A DNA stretch of 64,000 nt from Algoriphagus aquaeductus (GTDB lineage: Bacteria; Bacteroidota; Bacteroidia; Cytophagales; Cyclobacteriaceae), in assembly GCF_003253485.1 (NCBI RefSeq), contig NZ_QKTX01000001.1:486806-550805 (forward strand), read 5' to 3'. Positions 47,606 through 57,275 of the stretch are shown one piece after another. Each line of letters opens with the position of its first letter. Position 1 is the stretch's first letter. Under the pieces are notes generated by a model. That model was given only the letters and a program-made list of their open reading frames with translations, ran no database searches and had not been told where the DNA came from. Made by a program: the position numbers and the translations under genes.

Positions 47606-48958
47606 TTAGTAAATATTAAGCGGATTACCTAGATAGAAATCGAGTACTTTTACTCGGAAAATGTAGCTGTATTTTGCATTGATCAAATCAGCCTGAGCAT
47701 TAAAGAGGTTGTTTTGGGCCACTTGAAAGTCTACCGAATTAATGGCACCCAAATCAAACTGCTGCTGAGAGACGCGGAAGGTCTCTTCCAGACTTTTGAT
47801 TCTGACCAGTGAAGCCTGATAGCTTTGCTCTGCCGCCAAAGCCTGGGTGTAGGCAGTTTCGATATCTTGGCGAAGTGTGTTTTTGGCTTCTTGAGCCTCA
47901 ACTTCAGCCAGTCTCTGCTGGACACGAGCTCGCTGTAGTGAAGCCTTGTTGCTGAAGTTGGAGAATATCGGGATATTCAACTGAAGATTCCCAGATTGAG
48001 ACAGGTTGTTTTCAATTTGAGTTCTAAAAGGAATTATTTCTGATGAACCCGGCAAAAATGCCTGATCTACATAGTTGGAAAAAATAGAAACTCCCGCTCC
48101 AATGGTGGGATAGAATGCTCCTTTTGCGATTTTCACCCCATATTCGGCCACTTCTATGTTGGCCTCTGCAGCTTTGATTTGAGGAAGGGTTGTAACAGCC
48201 ACTTCAAAAATTTCCATGGGAGTGCTGGAGGTAAGCTCAGCCTGATTGACTTCATAAGCTGGTTCGATTACATCAAAATCCTCCGTAAATGGAATCACCA
48301 TGGCTTGAGTTAAGGCCAACTTGGCTAACCGAAGACCATTAACCGCATTGATCAAATTGAGTTGATTGGTGGCATTTTGAGATTGAAGATCCAATTGATT
48401 GGTCAAGGGCAGCGAACCCGCAGCAACCAGTTTTTTGGTTCGCTCAAGCTGTTCGGAGGTGGTTTTGAGCTGATTTTCTGCAATTTTCACCTGCTCTCTA
48501 TTGAAGACCACATCAATAAACAAATTGATGACACTCAGGGTGATGGTATTTCTGGTAGCTTGAAGTGAATATTGACCTGCTTCCAGGTTTTTTCTGGCTT
48601 GGGCGATGCTGTTGTTGATTCGCATGCCATTGAAAATCGGCAAACTTGAGTTTGCCGTCACGTTGATGTTTCCGATTCTTCTGGTTTCAAAGAGGTTGGT
48701 TACTGGGTTAATAGATCTACCCCAACGATAACCTGGAAACACACCTGAGCTTAAAGAAGGGATTCTTCGGCCTTGATTGGCTAAAAGTTCTGCTTCGAAA
48801 TTGCCCTGATTGATTTCTGTTCGTTTAAGTGTAAGATTATTTTCCAAAGCAATCTCTACCGCGGTGAGGAGATCGATTGGTCCAGTGATTTCACTTTGGG
48901 CAAAACTGGGAACCTGGAGAGCCAACACCAGCAATGCGGCGGTAAAAAGTTTTTTCAT
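47606..48958 (-). CDS. TolC-family outer-membrane efflux protein
   Basis: This 450-residue protein has a signal peptide (ending SFAQ) and the duplicated alpha-helical barrel architecture of TolC. Examples are DLLTAVEIALENNLTLKRTEINQGNFEAEL at the start of repeat 1 and IFEVAVTTLPQIKAAEANIEVAEYGVKIAKG at the start of repeat 2. It would form the exit duct for the adaptor encoded 3 bp downstream. The upstream spacer to sdaAB is only 37 bp and both genes are on the minus strand, so they could be co-transcribed. Confidence 0.9.
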   Translation of the reverse strand: MKKLFTAALLVLALQVPSFAQSEITGPIDLLTAVEIALENNLTLKRTEINQGNFEAELLANQGRRIPSLSSGVFPGYRWGRSINPVTNLFETRRIGNINVTANSSLPIFNGMRINNSIAQARKNLEAGQYSLQATRNTITLSVINLFIDVVFNREQVKIAENQLKTTSEQLERTKKLVAAGSLPLTNQLDLQSQNATNQLNLINAVNGLRLAKLALTQAMVIPFTEDFDVIEPAYEVNQAELTSSTPMEIFEVAVTTLPQIKAAEANIEVAEYGVKIAKGAFYPTIGAGVSIFSNYVDQAFLPGSSEIIPFRTQIENNLSQSGNLQLNIPIFSNFSNKASLQRARVQQRLAEVEAQEAKNTLRQDIETAYTQALAAEQSYQASLVRIKSLEETFRVSQQQFDLGAINSVDFQVAQNNLFNAQADLINAKYSYIFRVKVLDFYLGNPLNIY

Positions 48959-48995
48959 GTTTAGTTGGTTTATGGTGAAAGGTAAAAGGTGACGA

Positions 48996-49673
48996 TTATA
49001 AATCTATATCAGGAATGTAAATTAGGTCCTTAACCCAGGGAAGAGACTGAAGATACTCAGTGGTAATTTTTCGAATTCCACTATCCATCTCGATGACATG
49101 GCAAGCCATGTCATTTTTCCCTTTTCGGGACACAGACATGGTGGCAATATTCGTTTTTTCCTGAGCAATCACACTGGAAATGAAGGCAATAGCTCCGGAG
49201 ATATCATCCGCTTTGATAATTAAGGTATGGTTTTGAGCTGAAAAATTGGCTACAAATCCATCGACCTCAGCAATATTTATGACTCCTCCTCCGAGGCTTT
49301 CACCGACTACCTCTACGCTCTTATTTCCTTTTTTCAGTTGTAATTTGATGGTGTTGGGGTGGTGAACAGATGAATTGCCGATGGATTTGAAAGTGTATTT
49401 CAAATTTTTTTCCTTGGCGATTTCAAGCGCATTTTTGATCCGGGCATCGTCTGTTTTGAAATCCATCAATCCCCCTAAAATTGCCCGATCACTGCCATGT
49501 CCTTCATAAGTTCTTGCAAATGAATTGTAAAAAGTGATGGAGGCTTCTTCGGGCAGTTCTCCCAATATTCGAATAGCGGCGCGGGCTATTCGGACTACTC
49601 CCGCGGTGTGAGAAGATGAAGGTCCGATCATCACCGGTCCAATCATATCAAATACACTGCTTTTGTTTGCCAT
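48996..49673 (-). CDS. sdaAB: L-serine ammonia-lyase, iron-sulfur dependent, beta subunit
   Basis: This 225-residue protein has the beta-subunit signature SVFDMIGPVMIGPSSSHTAG and FYNSFARTYEGHGSDRAILGGLMDF, followed by an ACT domain (NHTLIIKADDISGAIAFISSVIAQEKTNIATMSVSRKG, about residues 147-225). With the alpha subunit, which carries the Fe-S cluster, it deaminates serine to pyruvate. The alpha-subunit gene is not in the window, so the two halves are unlinked here. It is divergent from the aminotransferase gene. Confidence 0.92.
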   Translation of the reverse strand: MANKSSVFDMIGPVMIGPSSSHTAGVVRIARAAIRILGELPEEASITFYNSFARTYEGHGSDRAILGGLMDFKTDDARIKNALEIAKEKNLKYTFKSIGNSSVHHPNTIKLQLKKGNKSVEVVGESLGGGVINIAEVDGFVANFSAQNHTLIIKADDISGAIAFISSVIAQEKTNIATMSVSRKGKNDMACHVIEMDSGIRKITTEYLQSLPWVKDLIYIPDIDL

Positions 49674-49826
49674 GGGTCCTTAAGATTCAATTATGGTGCT
49701 AGTACAAAATCGCGTTCAAGAATAAGGGATTTTTTCCTTTCAATCCTTATTTTTTTGGCTTAAATGGCGGTTTGTTTATCTATTTTAACAGATCGTTGCT
49801 GGAACAGAACTAATTTATGTCCGAAT

Positions 49827-50651
49827 ATGAACAAATCAATGAGCGATTCTGATACAGTATTTGTTTTTTCAGATCATTCGGGCACTTGGATACCCACTGG
49901 GCTTTTCCCGATTCCAAACCGGGCAATGAATTTTGGGGATGGAATATTTGAAACAATGGTTTTTGATCAAAACCAGATTAGATTTTCTGAATTTCATCAA
50001 GATAGGGCTCTTAGAGCTTTAGAGGCTTTGGGAATCAAGCCTACCCATTTCGACCTTGACCTCCTTCAGGATTTTTTAGCCACGCGTTTTTCAGGAAACA
50101 AACTTAGGGTAAGATTGAATCTGTTTCGATCCGGTTCCGGAAAATATACTCCGAATGAAAATTCCCTTTCGCAGGCTTTACACCTTGAACCTTTTCATGA
50201 AGCTCCAAGAGTCAAACCGATTGCAGGTATTTCCGACTCTATCCGACTTTCCCATACCCCTTGGAGTTCATTCAAAACGCTCAATGCAATGCCTTATATT
50301 ATGGCCGCCCAGGAGCGGCAGAAAAGGGGATGGGATGAAATTCTCCTTCGAGACGCTCAGGGAAGATTGTCCGAAGCCGGTGCGTCCAATCTGTTTTGGC
50401 AAAAGGGAAATGAAATTTTTACCCCTGATTTGGAATGCGGGTGTATTGGTGGCGTGTCGAGAAGGGTGATCATGGAAGAAGCGGCAAATTGTGGCTTGGA
50501 AGCGGTGGAAGGGTCCTTCTATCCGGCTGATCTGAACCAAGCTGAGCGTGTTTGGGTGTCCAATGTGACCGGGGTAAGTTATTTGGACAGAATCGAATCG
50601 AAACAATTTTCGACGGAAAGTTTGCTGTGGCTGGATAAATTATTCGATTAA
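49827..50651 (+). CDS. Class IV PLP-dependent aminotransferase/lyase (PabC/IlvE-like)
   Basis: This 274-residue fold-type IV enzyme has NFGDGIFETM near the N-terminus, the likely PLP lysine in SSFKTLN, and the C-terminal SEAGASNLFW and GGVSRRVIMEEA phosphate-binding segments. It could be aminodeoxychorismate lyase (folate synthesis) or a branched-chain/D-amino acid aminotransferase; the short length and general pattern favour the former. The frame is open from 49764, but ATG 49827 (MNKSMSDSD) is more reasonable. No pab or folate gene is adjacent. Confidence 0.8.
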   Translation: MNKSMSDSDTVFVFSDHSGTWIPTGLFPIPNRAMNFGDGIFETMVFDQNQIRFSEFHQDRALRALEALGIKPTHFDLDLLQDFLATRFSGNKLRVRLNLFRSGSGKYTPNENSLSQALHLEPFHEAPRVKPIAGISDSIRLSHTPWSSFKTLNAMPYIMAAQERQKRGWDEILLRDAQGRLSEAGASNLFWQKGNEIFTPDLECGCIGGVSRRVIMEEAANCGLEAVEGSFYPADLNQAERVWVSNVTGVSYLDRIESKQFSTESLLWLDKLFD

Positions 50652-50674
50652 GGACCCGAATTGGAATTGAAAAT

Positions 50675-50690
50675 ATGCACACGTTTGCAT
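50675..50690. promoter_or_regulatory. Putative LacI-family operator before the xylose operon
   Basis: ATGCACACGTTTGCAT is a 16-bp palindrome with a CG centre and one mismatched pair, the form bound by LacI/GalR-family regulators. It lies 88 bp before the symporter ATG. No regulator gene is nearby. Confidence 0.5.
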
Positions 50691-50777
50691 CAAACCCTTA
50701 TATTTATCGACCTTAAAATGTAAAGTTTGAACTAATAACCTGACTTATTACCCTAAAACCTCAATCAACCTTGCTTT

Positions 50778-52421
50778 ATGCTCTTAGAACCCATTGACCT
50801 AATTGTATTCTTTGGCTACTGTTTTTTGATCATCGGGATGGGAATCTTCGTCTCCCGGGAGAAAAAAGGACACGTCAAAAACTCCTCAGACTACTTTCTA
50901 GCCAGTAAAGCCCTGCCTTGGTGGGCAGTTGGCGCCTCTCTGATTGCCTCCAATATCTCAGCGGAGCAATTTATCGGTATGTCCGGTTCCGGTTTTGCCC
51001 TTGGATTGGCGATTTCCACGTATGAGTGGATGGCTGCAGCCACCTTGTTGGTGGTTGCGATTTTCTTTCTTCCGGTTTACATCAAGAAAGGGATTTATAC
51101 GATGCCGGGTTTTCTGTTGGATCGCTACGATACCCGAGTGCGTACTACCATGGCGGTATTTTGGCTTTTACTGTATGTATTTGTCAATCTTACCTCTGTC
51201 CTTTATTTGGGTGCACTGAGTCTGAATACGATCCTGAACGTGCCATTGGTGTACGGCATCATTGGTTTGGCACTTTTTGCCATGATTTATTCGATTTATG
51301 GCGGATTGAAGGCTGTGGCTTGGACCGATGTGATCCAGGTCGTGTTTTTGATCGCAGGTGGTTTGGCTACTACCTACATTGCCTTGGGGATTGTAGGAAA
51401 TGGTGATGCTTGGGAAGGGCTTAGCCTGCTCAGAAAAGAAGTGCCGGGTCACTTTTCCATGATCCTTTCCAAAGGGGAGATGATGATTCCCGACGGAAAA
51501 GGGGGAACAAGGGATGCCTATCTGGATCTTCCGGGATTATCTGTTTTGGTAGGAGGGATGTGGATTACCAATTTAAGTTATTGGGGCTTCAACCAGTACA
51601 TCACGCAAAGAGCGCTCGCTGCCAAAAGCCTGGATGAAGCACAAAAAGGGATGATTTTCGCCGGATTTTTGAAGTTGTTGATGCCTTTGATCGTCGTGAT
51701 TCCTGGAATCGCTGCTTTGGTCATTGTCAATAATGGACTGGATGCGCAGTTTATCGAATCAATGAAAGATCCAGCTACAGGTTTGATCAAGTCTGACCGT
51801 GCTTATCCTACCTTACTTCAGATTTTGCCGGTAGGGTTGAAAGGCTTGGCCTTTGCGGCTTTGACGGCAGCCATTGTGTCTTCCCTTGCTTCTATGGCCA
51901 ACAGTACATCGACTATTTTTACCATGGATATTTATAATAAATATTTCGGTAAAAATGCCTCAGAGGTCACCCAGGTAAGAGTGGGTCGGATCACGGCATT
52001 GGTGGCATTTGTGATAGCAGCCATTGTAGCACCCGCTTTGGGGCAGTTGGATCAGGCTTTCCAGTTTATCCAGGAGTACACGGGCTTTATCAGCCCCGGA
52101 GTATTTGCCATTTTCTTCTTTGGCGTATTCTGGAAGAAGACCACTTCCAATGCGGCCCTGGTCGGTGCTTCTTTGAGTATTCCGCTTTCTGTGGTTCTGA
52201 AGGTGGCATTTCCTGCCTTACCCTTCATTGACCGAATGGGATTGGTATTTTTGATTTTGGCTGCATTGATGATTGCCATTTCGCTCGTAGAAGGGAAAGG
52301 CAAAGATCATCCAAACAGTATAGAGGTCAACTCAGACCTCTTCCGAACCAGCACAGGATTTAAAATCGGAGCCATTTTGATTGCAGGTATTACAGCAGCA
52401 CTTTATATCGTATTCTGGTAA
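50778..52421 (+). CDS. Sodium/sugar cotransporter (SSS family), probable xylose importer
   Basis: This 547-residue inner-membrane protein has about 14 helices. SGLT-like motifs are SDYFLASKALPWWAVGASLIASNISAEQFIGMSGSG near the N-terminus and IYGGLKAVAWTDVIQ in the middle. It belongs to the sugar branch of the sodium:solute symporters. It is the first gene of a cluster with xylB and xylA and ends 1 bp before xylB, so xylose is the likely substrate by context. Confidence 0.88.
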   Translation: MLLEPIDLIVFFGYCFLIIGMGIFVSREKKGHVKNSSDYFLASKALPWWAVGASLIASNISAEQFIGMSGSGFALGLAISTYEWMAAATLLVVAIFFLPVYIKKGIYTMPGFLLDRYDTRVRTTMAVFWLLLYVFVNLTSVLYLGALSLNTILNVPLVYGIIGLALFAMIYSIYGGLKAVAWTDVIQVVFLIAGGLATTYIALGIVGNGDAWEGLSLLRKEVPGHFSMILSKGEMMIPDGKGGTRDAYLDLPGLSVLVGGMWITNLSYWGFNQYITQRALAAKSLDEAQKGMIFAGFLKLLMPLIVVIPGIAALVIVNNGLDAQFIESMKDPATGLIKSDRAYPTLLQILPVGLKGLAFAALTAAIVSSLASMANSTSTIFTMDIYNKYFGKNASEVTQVRVGRITALVAFVIAAIVAPALGQLDQAFQFIQEYTGFISPGVFAIFFFGVFWKKTTSNAALVGASLSIPLSVVLKVAFPALPFIDRMGLVFLILAALMIAISLVEGKGKDHPNSIEVNSDLFRTSTGFKIGAILIAGITAALYIVFW

Positions 52422-52422
52422 G

Positions 52423-53919
52423 ATGAGAAAGTTATTGTTGGGACTGGATTTGGGAAGCTCTTCAGTGAAAGCCTCCCTTTTGGATGTAGATTCCGGAAAA
52501 GCCCTTGTTGCCAAAGCCTTTCCCGAAGAGGAAATGCCTATTGACTCCCCACAGTCCGGCTGGGCCGAACAGGACCCGGAGATGTGGTGGAAATATGCGA
52601 AAGATTGCATTGCTTTTGTCCAAAAGAAAGCAGAGGTCAAAAAAGGAGAACTCCAAGCCATCGGGATAGCCTATCAGATGCACGGGCTAGTCTGTGTAGA
52701 CAAAAATCAGCAGGTACTTCGACCATCTATTATATGGTGTGACAGTCGTGCAGTGGAGATCGGTGCAAAAGCCTTTAAAAAATTAGGTGCTGACTATTGC
52801 CTTCCTCACTTGCTGAATTCTCCCGGGAATTTTACCGCATCCAAACTTCGTTGGGTAATCGAAAACCAACCTGAAATCGCCTCCAAGATTTATAAAATCA
52901 TGCTTCCCGGTGACTTTATCGCCATGAAGCTGACCGGAGAGATTCTTACCTCAGAAACGGGACTTTCCGAAGGCATTTTTTGGGATTTCAAAAAGAATGG
53001 ATTGAGTGAGAAGTTGCTCAAGCAAATGGAGATCTCTAAAGAATGGATGCCAGAGGTTGTAGCCTCCTTTTCGGTACAAGGAAAAGTGACTGCTTCAGCA
53101 GCTAAAGAAACAGGTTTGGAATCGGGGATTCCTGTGGCATATCGGGCCGGTGATCAACCTAATAATGCCTTTTCACTCCAAGTCTTGAAGCCTGGAGAAT
53201 TGGCCACCACAGCGGGGACCTCAGGTACCGTGTATGGGGTATGTGATGAGCCGCTATACGATCCCCAGTCCAGAGTGAATACTTTTGTCCATGTCAACCA
53301 TTCAAAGAAAAAGCCTTCCTATGGTGTGTTACTTTGTGTAAATGGCACTGGGATTCTCAATTCTTGGCTCAAAAAAGTCATGGGAGGATCGAGAATCACT
53401 TATGAGGAAATGAATTCGCTGGGAAATGGAGCGTTAATTGGTTCAGAAGGTCTGGTCTTTATTCCCTTTGGTAACGGAGTGGAGCGGATCATGCAAAACA
53501 AACCGGTAGGTGCACATCTTCTGGGATTGGATCTGTTGAAACACGACAAGCGGCATGTAGTCCGAGCTGCTCAGGAAGGGATTGTATCTGCGCTGACATT
53601 TGGTTTTAGAATCATGAAGGATATGGGAATGAATCTTCAGACTGTAAAAGCAGGGCATGCCAATATGTTTCTAAGTCCTCTGTTCCGAAAGACCTTTGTG
53701 CATATGAACCGAGTCAATTTAGAATTGTACAATACCGATGGGGCGCAGGGGGCTGCCCGTGGTGCGGGAATTGGTGCCGGGATATTTTCGGATGAAAATC
53801 AGGCATTTCATGGGTTGGAGTTGTTGGAAACGCTGGAACCCAATGCCAACTTCTACGAGCCCTACGAAGAAGTCTATCAGCATTGGGAAAATCGACTGAA
53901 AGGCCTGATTTGCGATTAA
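52423..53919 (+). CDS. xylB: Xylulokinase
   Basis: This 499-residue FGGY-family kinase phosphorylates D-xylulose to xylulose 5-phosphate in the cytosol. The N-terminal phosphate loop reads [17 protein letters not shown], the substrate region includes IAYQMHGLV and IIWCDSRA, and the C-terminal FGGY region is [16 protein letters not shown]-started frame from 52381 overlaps the symporter; ATG 52423, one base after the symporter stop, is correct by homology. Confidence 0.93.
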   Translation: MRKLLLGLDLGSSSVKASLLDVDSGKALVAKAFPEEEMPIDSPQSGWAEQDPEMWWKYAKDCIAFVQKKAEVKKGELQAIGIAYQMHGLVCVDKNQQVLRPSIIWCDSRAVEIGAKAFKKLGADYCLPHLLNSPGNFTASKLRWVIENQPEIASKIYKIMLPGDFIAMKLTGEILTSETGLSEGIFWDFKKNGLSEKLLKQMEISKEWMPEVVASFSVQGKVTASAAKETGLESGIPVAYRAGDQPNNAFSLQVLKPGELATTAGTSGTVYGVCDEPLYDPQSRVNTFVHVNHSKKKPSYGVLLCVNGTGILNSWLKKVMGGSRITYEEMNSLGNGALIGSEGLVFIPFGNGVERIMQNKPVGAHLLGLDLLKHDKRHVVRAAQEGIVSALTFGFRIMKDMGMNLQTVKAGHANMFLSPLFRKTFVHMNRVNLELYNTDGAQGAARGAGIGAGIFSDENQAFHGLELLETLEPNANFYEPYEEVYQHWENRLKGLICD

Positions 53920-53922
53920 TTC

Positions 53923-53950
53923 CAAATCTCAAATCTCAAATCTCAAATCT
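53923..53950. repeat. Four tandem copies of a heptamer
   Basis: CAAATCT occurs four times in direct succession between xylB and xylA, with degenerate continuation (CTAATTTCAAATTT) after it. It starts 3 bp after the xylB stop. Confidence 0.85.
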
Positions 53951-54004
53951 CTAATTTCAAATTTTAAAACCTATTTACCTATTTCTATAAAAACCCAAAA
54001 AACA

Positions 54005-55318
54005 ATGTCAAAGACCTATTTCCCAACTATTGGAAAGATTCAGTACGAAGGCCATCAAAGCGACAATCCGCTAGCTTTCAGATACTATGATGAAAACCGT
54101 GTCGTGGCTGGAAAGACCATGAAGGAGCATTTCAAGTTTGCGATCGCCTACTGGCATTCCTTCTGCGGTACCGGAGGAGATCCGTTTGGACCGGGTACGA
54201 TCACGCATCCATGGGATGCCAATCCTGATCCGATTCAAAGAGCCAAGGATAAGATGGACGCCGCTTTTGAGTTTATCAGTAAGATTGGCGTGGATTATTA
54301 TTGCTTTCACGATGTTGACCTAATCGATGAGGGTCCTAGCTTGGCTGAGTATGAAAAGCGCATGCAGATCATCACGGATTATGCAGCCGATCATCAGAAA
54401 GCATCAGGAATTAAGCTTCTCTGGGGTACGGCCAATGTATTTAGCAATCCTCGGTACATGAACGGAGCCTCGACAAACCCAAATTTTGACGTGGTGGCTT
54501 TTGCAGGAACTCAGGTAAAAAATGCCATCGATGCAACGATCAAATTAGGAGGGGAAAATTACGTGTTCTGGGGAGGTAGAGAAGGCTATATGTCCTTGCT
54601 CAATACCGACATGAAGCGGGAGAAAGAGCATTTGGCCAGATTCCTGACCATGGCAAGGGATTATGCGAGAAAGAACGGTTTCAAAGGAACATTCTTCATC
54701 GAGCCCAAGCCCATGGAGCCTACCAAGCACCAATATGATTATGATTCCGAAACCGTCATCGGATTTTTGAGACACTTTGGTTTGGACAAGGATTTCAAAT
54801 TGAATATTGAAGTGAACCATGCCACTCTTGCCGGACATACTTTCCAGCATGAGCTTCAAGTGGCTGCTGATACCGGAATGCTCGGATCCATTGATGCCAA
54901 CCGTGGAGATTATCAAAACGGATGGGATACGGATCAATTTGCCTTGAATCTTCAGGAATTGGCTGAATCCATGCTCGTGATCCTGGCAGCCGGAGGCCTT
55001 CAGGGGGGCGGTGTCAACTTTGACGCCAAAGTGAGAAGAAACTCTACGGATCCTGAAGATCTGTTTTTGGCTCACGTGGGCAGTATGGATGCTTTTGCGC
55101 GTGGATTGCTGATCGCTGCGGATATCATGGAAAAGTCCGATTATCTGGAAAGAAGAAAGAACCGCTATTCCAGCTTTGATTCAGGAAAAGGAAAGGCGTT
55201 TGAAAATGGAACACTTACCTTGGAAGACCTAAGATCCTACGCATTTGAAGTAGGGGAACCGAAGCAGTATAGCGGTAAGCAGGAGTATTTTGAAAATTTG
55301 ATCAATCGTTTTATTTGA
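54005..55318 (+). CDS. xylA: Xylose isomerase
   Basis: This 437-residue class II xylose isomerase converts D-xylose to D-xylulose with two divalent metals. Signatures are [11 protein letters not shown], the active-site His in [31 protein letters not shown], the metal-ligand [18 protein letters not shown] and [12 protein letters not shown]. The length is normal for the class. It follows xylB after an 85-bp gap with a heptamer repeat. A small hairpin after its stop may reduce readthrough into the esterase gene. Confidence 0.96.
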   Translation: MSKTYFPTIGKIQYEGHQSDNPLAFRYYDENRVVAGKTMKEHFKFAIAYWHSFCGTGGDPFGPGTITHPWDANPDPIQRAKDKMDAAFEFISKIGVDYYCFHDVDLIDEGPSLAEYEKRMQIITDYAADHQKASGIKLLWGTANVFSNPRYMNGASTNPNFDVVAFAGTQVKNAIDATIKLGGENYVFWGGREGYMSLLNTDMKREKEHLARFLTMARDYARKNGFKGTFFIEPKPMEPTKHQYDYDSETVIGFLRHFGLDKDFKLNIEVNHATLAGHTFQHELQVAADTGMLGSIDANRGDYQNGWDTDQFALNLQELAESMLVILAAGGLQGGGVNFDAKVRRNSTDPEDLFLAHVGSMDAFARGLLIAADIMEKSDYLERRKNRYSSFDSGKGKAFENGTLTLEDLRSYAFEVGEPKQYSGKQEYFENLINRFI

Positions 55319-55326
55319 TCGAAATT

Positions 55327-55350
55327 AAAGGGAGGCTTAGGTCTCCCTTT
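55327..55350 (+). terminator. Weak hairpin after xylA
   Basis: AAAGGGAG and CTCCCTTT pair perfectly around an 8-nt loop, but only the last three bases are T before TACG. It could be a partial terminator or an RNA-stability stem between xylA and the esterase gene. Confidence 0.5.
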
Positions 55351-55370
55351 TACGTTTAACCCCAACACCG

Positions 55371-57275
55371 ATGAGAAAGTACGCCTTACTTCTGGGAATT
55401 TTCGCCATGCTTTTTGGCTGCGAAATGCCCATTCCCCAATCTCCTGTCACCTTCCCAAAATTGCTGTCCGATGGCATGGTCCTTCAACGGGATCAACCCG
55501 TTCAGATTTGGGGAAAAGGAACACCGGGTGAGAAAGTAAGGGTTTCTTTGGCAGGTGCGATTGGCAGTACCAAAGTAGCCGAAGACAGTACTTGGAAGGT
55601 TCAATTGCCTCCTTTACCTTCTGGAGGGCCTTTTCAGCTGCAGGTCAACGTGCAGACCATCCATGATGTGTATGTCGGTGATGTTTGGTTGGCCGGGGGC
55701 CAATCCAATATGGAATGGGCACTCAAATCCGGAGTGATCGGAAGAGAAGCGGAATTTGCCAATCCTGATTTTCCTCAAATCCGATTTTTTAAAGTTGCGA
55801 AGGATTACAGTGCCACGGAGAAGGCTGATGTATCTGGAGGTTCTTGGAAAATAGCCAATGCGGAGAATCTTCCCGATTTCTCCGCCGTGGCCTGGTTTTT
55901 TGCCAAAAAGAATCACCTCGAAAAAAATGTTCCCGTCGGCATCATTGAATCCAATTGGGGAGGAACTCCAGCAGAAGGATGGACAGAAGCTCAGGTCCTG
56001 GCCGAAATCGAGGAGCGATCTTTCACGGAAGAGGCGAAAGATGTTATTGAGAACAGGTCAAAGTGGAAGGAAATCCTGGCTGAGAATGAAAAGAAAAGGG
56101 AGATGAGAGACTTGCTGGTTCGAAGGCCTGATTCCTTGATGGCTGCGGAAGTAGCCGCTCTCGGATACACCGAATCGGGCTGGAAGTCGATTCAGCTTCC
56201 CGCATCCAACCCTTTGGAGCACATTGCTTGGGTCAGGAAAAAGTTCAACCTTCCTTCCAACAGTCCGGCAACGCTTACCCTGTCCAGACTGGAGCAAATG
56301 GCATTTGTCTATGTCAATGGTGTCCAGGTACATTACAAGGATTGGGGCGCAGCCATGCCTACCCTAGAAATTCCCGGAGAGTTGCTCAAAGCCGGCCAAA
56401 ATGTACTCACCATCCGTGCGATCAATACCTGGGATAACCGCCCAGTCGTAGGATCAGCCGGGGAAATGTATGTGACTCAAAATGGTCGAAAAATCAGTCT
56501 TGAGGGGAATTGGTCTTATTCCAATTCCGTGGTAGAGCCACAACTCCCCAAGGTGGAATATCACAATTGGAGGCCTGGATTCATGTTCAACGCCATGATT
56601 GCACCGCTGACCAACTATTCGATCAAGGGAGTGATTTGGTATCAGGGGGAAAGCAATGCAGGTCGAGCAGAGGAGTATCGGGAGCTCTTTGGAACAATGA
56701 TCCAAAATTGGAGAAGTCGCTGGAAGATGGAGTTTCTCCCCTTCTTATATGTGCAGTTGGCCAATTTCATGGAGCGAAAAGAAGTACAACCGGATAGTAA
56801 GTGGGCTTTGCTTCGAGAGGCGCAGACCAGAATTCTCGAGCTTCCGAAAACCGGGATGGCCACGATCATTGATATCGGGGAAGAAAAAGACATCCATCCC
56901 AGAAACAAAAAGGATGTAGGCGAAAGATTATGGCTTCAAGCCAGAAAAGTGGCTTTTGAGGAGCAGATTCTTGCTTCGGGGCCATTTGTCAAAGAAATAA
57001 AAAGAGAAGGAGACAAACTTTTGGTTAGCTTTTTTGACGTAGGAGAGGGGTTGAAGCTGGCATTTGGGGAGGAAGTTCTTGGCTTCTATGTGGAAGATGC
57101 GGAAGGACAATTTGAATCGGTCCAAGGCGTAATTTCAGAGAAAGATCAAATCACACTGACGATTCCTGAAGGAATCACTCCTGTGAGTGTCCGATATGCC
57201 TGGGCGGACAATCCCCAAGTCAATTTGATCAACTCGATTCAACTTCCTGCGATGCCTTTCCGAAAATCATTTTAA
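55371..57275 (+). CDS. Lipoprotein carbohydrate acetylesterase (sialate O-acetylesterase-like)
   Basis: This 634-residue protein has a lipobox (AMLFGC, Cys about residue 17). The SGNH-type nucleophile motif is WLAGGQSNMEW. An inserted jelly-roll segment follows (about residues 280-370), then GVIWYQGESNAGRAEEY and a catalytic Asp-His in EEKDIHPRNKKDVG. These features define the sialate O-acetylesterase/acetylxylan esterase group. At the end of a xylose operon it more likely removes acetyl groups from xylo-oligosaccharides than from sialic acid. Its stop overlaps that of the convergent hydrolase by 4 bp. Confidence 0.87.
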   Translation: MRKYALLLGIFAMLFGCEMPIPQSPVTFPKLLSDGMVLQRDQPVQIWGKGTPGEKVRVSLAGAIGSTKVAEDSTWKVQLPPLPSGGPFQLQVNVQTIHDVYVGDVWLAGGQSNMEWALKSGVIGREAEFANPDFPQIRFFKVAKDYSATEKADVSGGSWKIANAENLPDFSAVAWFFAKKNHLEKNVPVGIIESNWGGTPAEGWTEAQVLAEIEERSFTEEAKDVIENRSKWKEILAENEKKREMRDLLVRRPDSLMAAEVAALGYTESGWKSIQLPASNPLEHIAWVRKKFNLPSNSPATLTLSRLEQMAFVYVNGVQVHYKDWGAAMPTLEIPGELLKAGQNVLTIRAINTWDNRPVVGSAGEMYVTQNGRKISLEGNWSYSNSVVEPQLPKVEYHNWRPGFMFNAMIAPLTNYSIKGVIWYQGESNAGRAEEYRELFGTMIQNWRSRWKMEFLPFLYVQLANFMERKEVQPDSKWALLREAQTRILELPKTGMATIIDIGEEKDIHPRNKKDVGERLWLQARKVAFEEQILASGPFVKEIKREGDKLLVSFFDVGEGLKLAFGEEVLGFYVEDAEGQFESVQGVISEKDQITLTIPEGITPVSVRYAWADNPQVNLINSIQLPAMPFRKSF

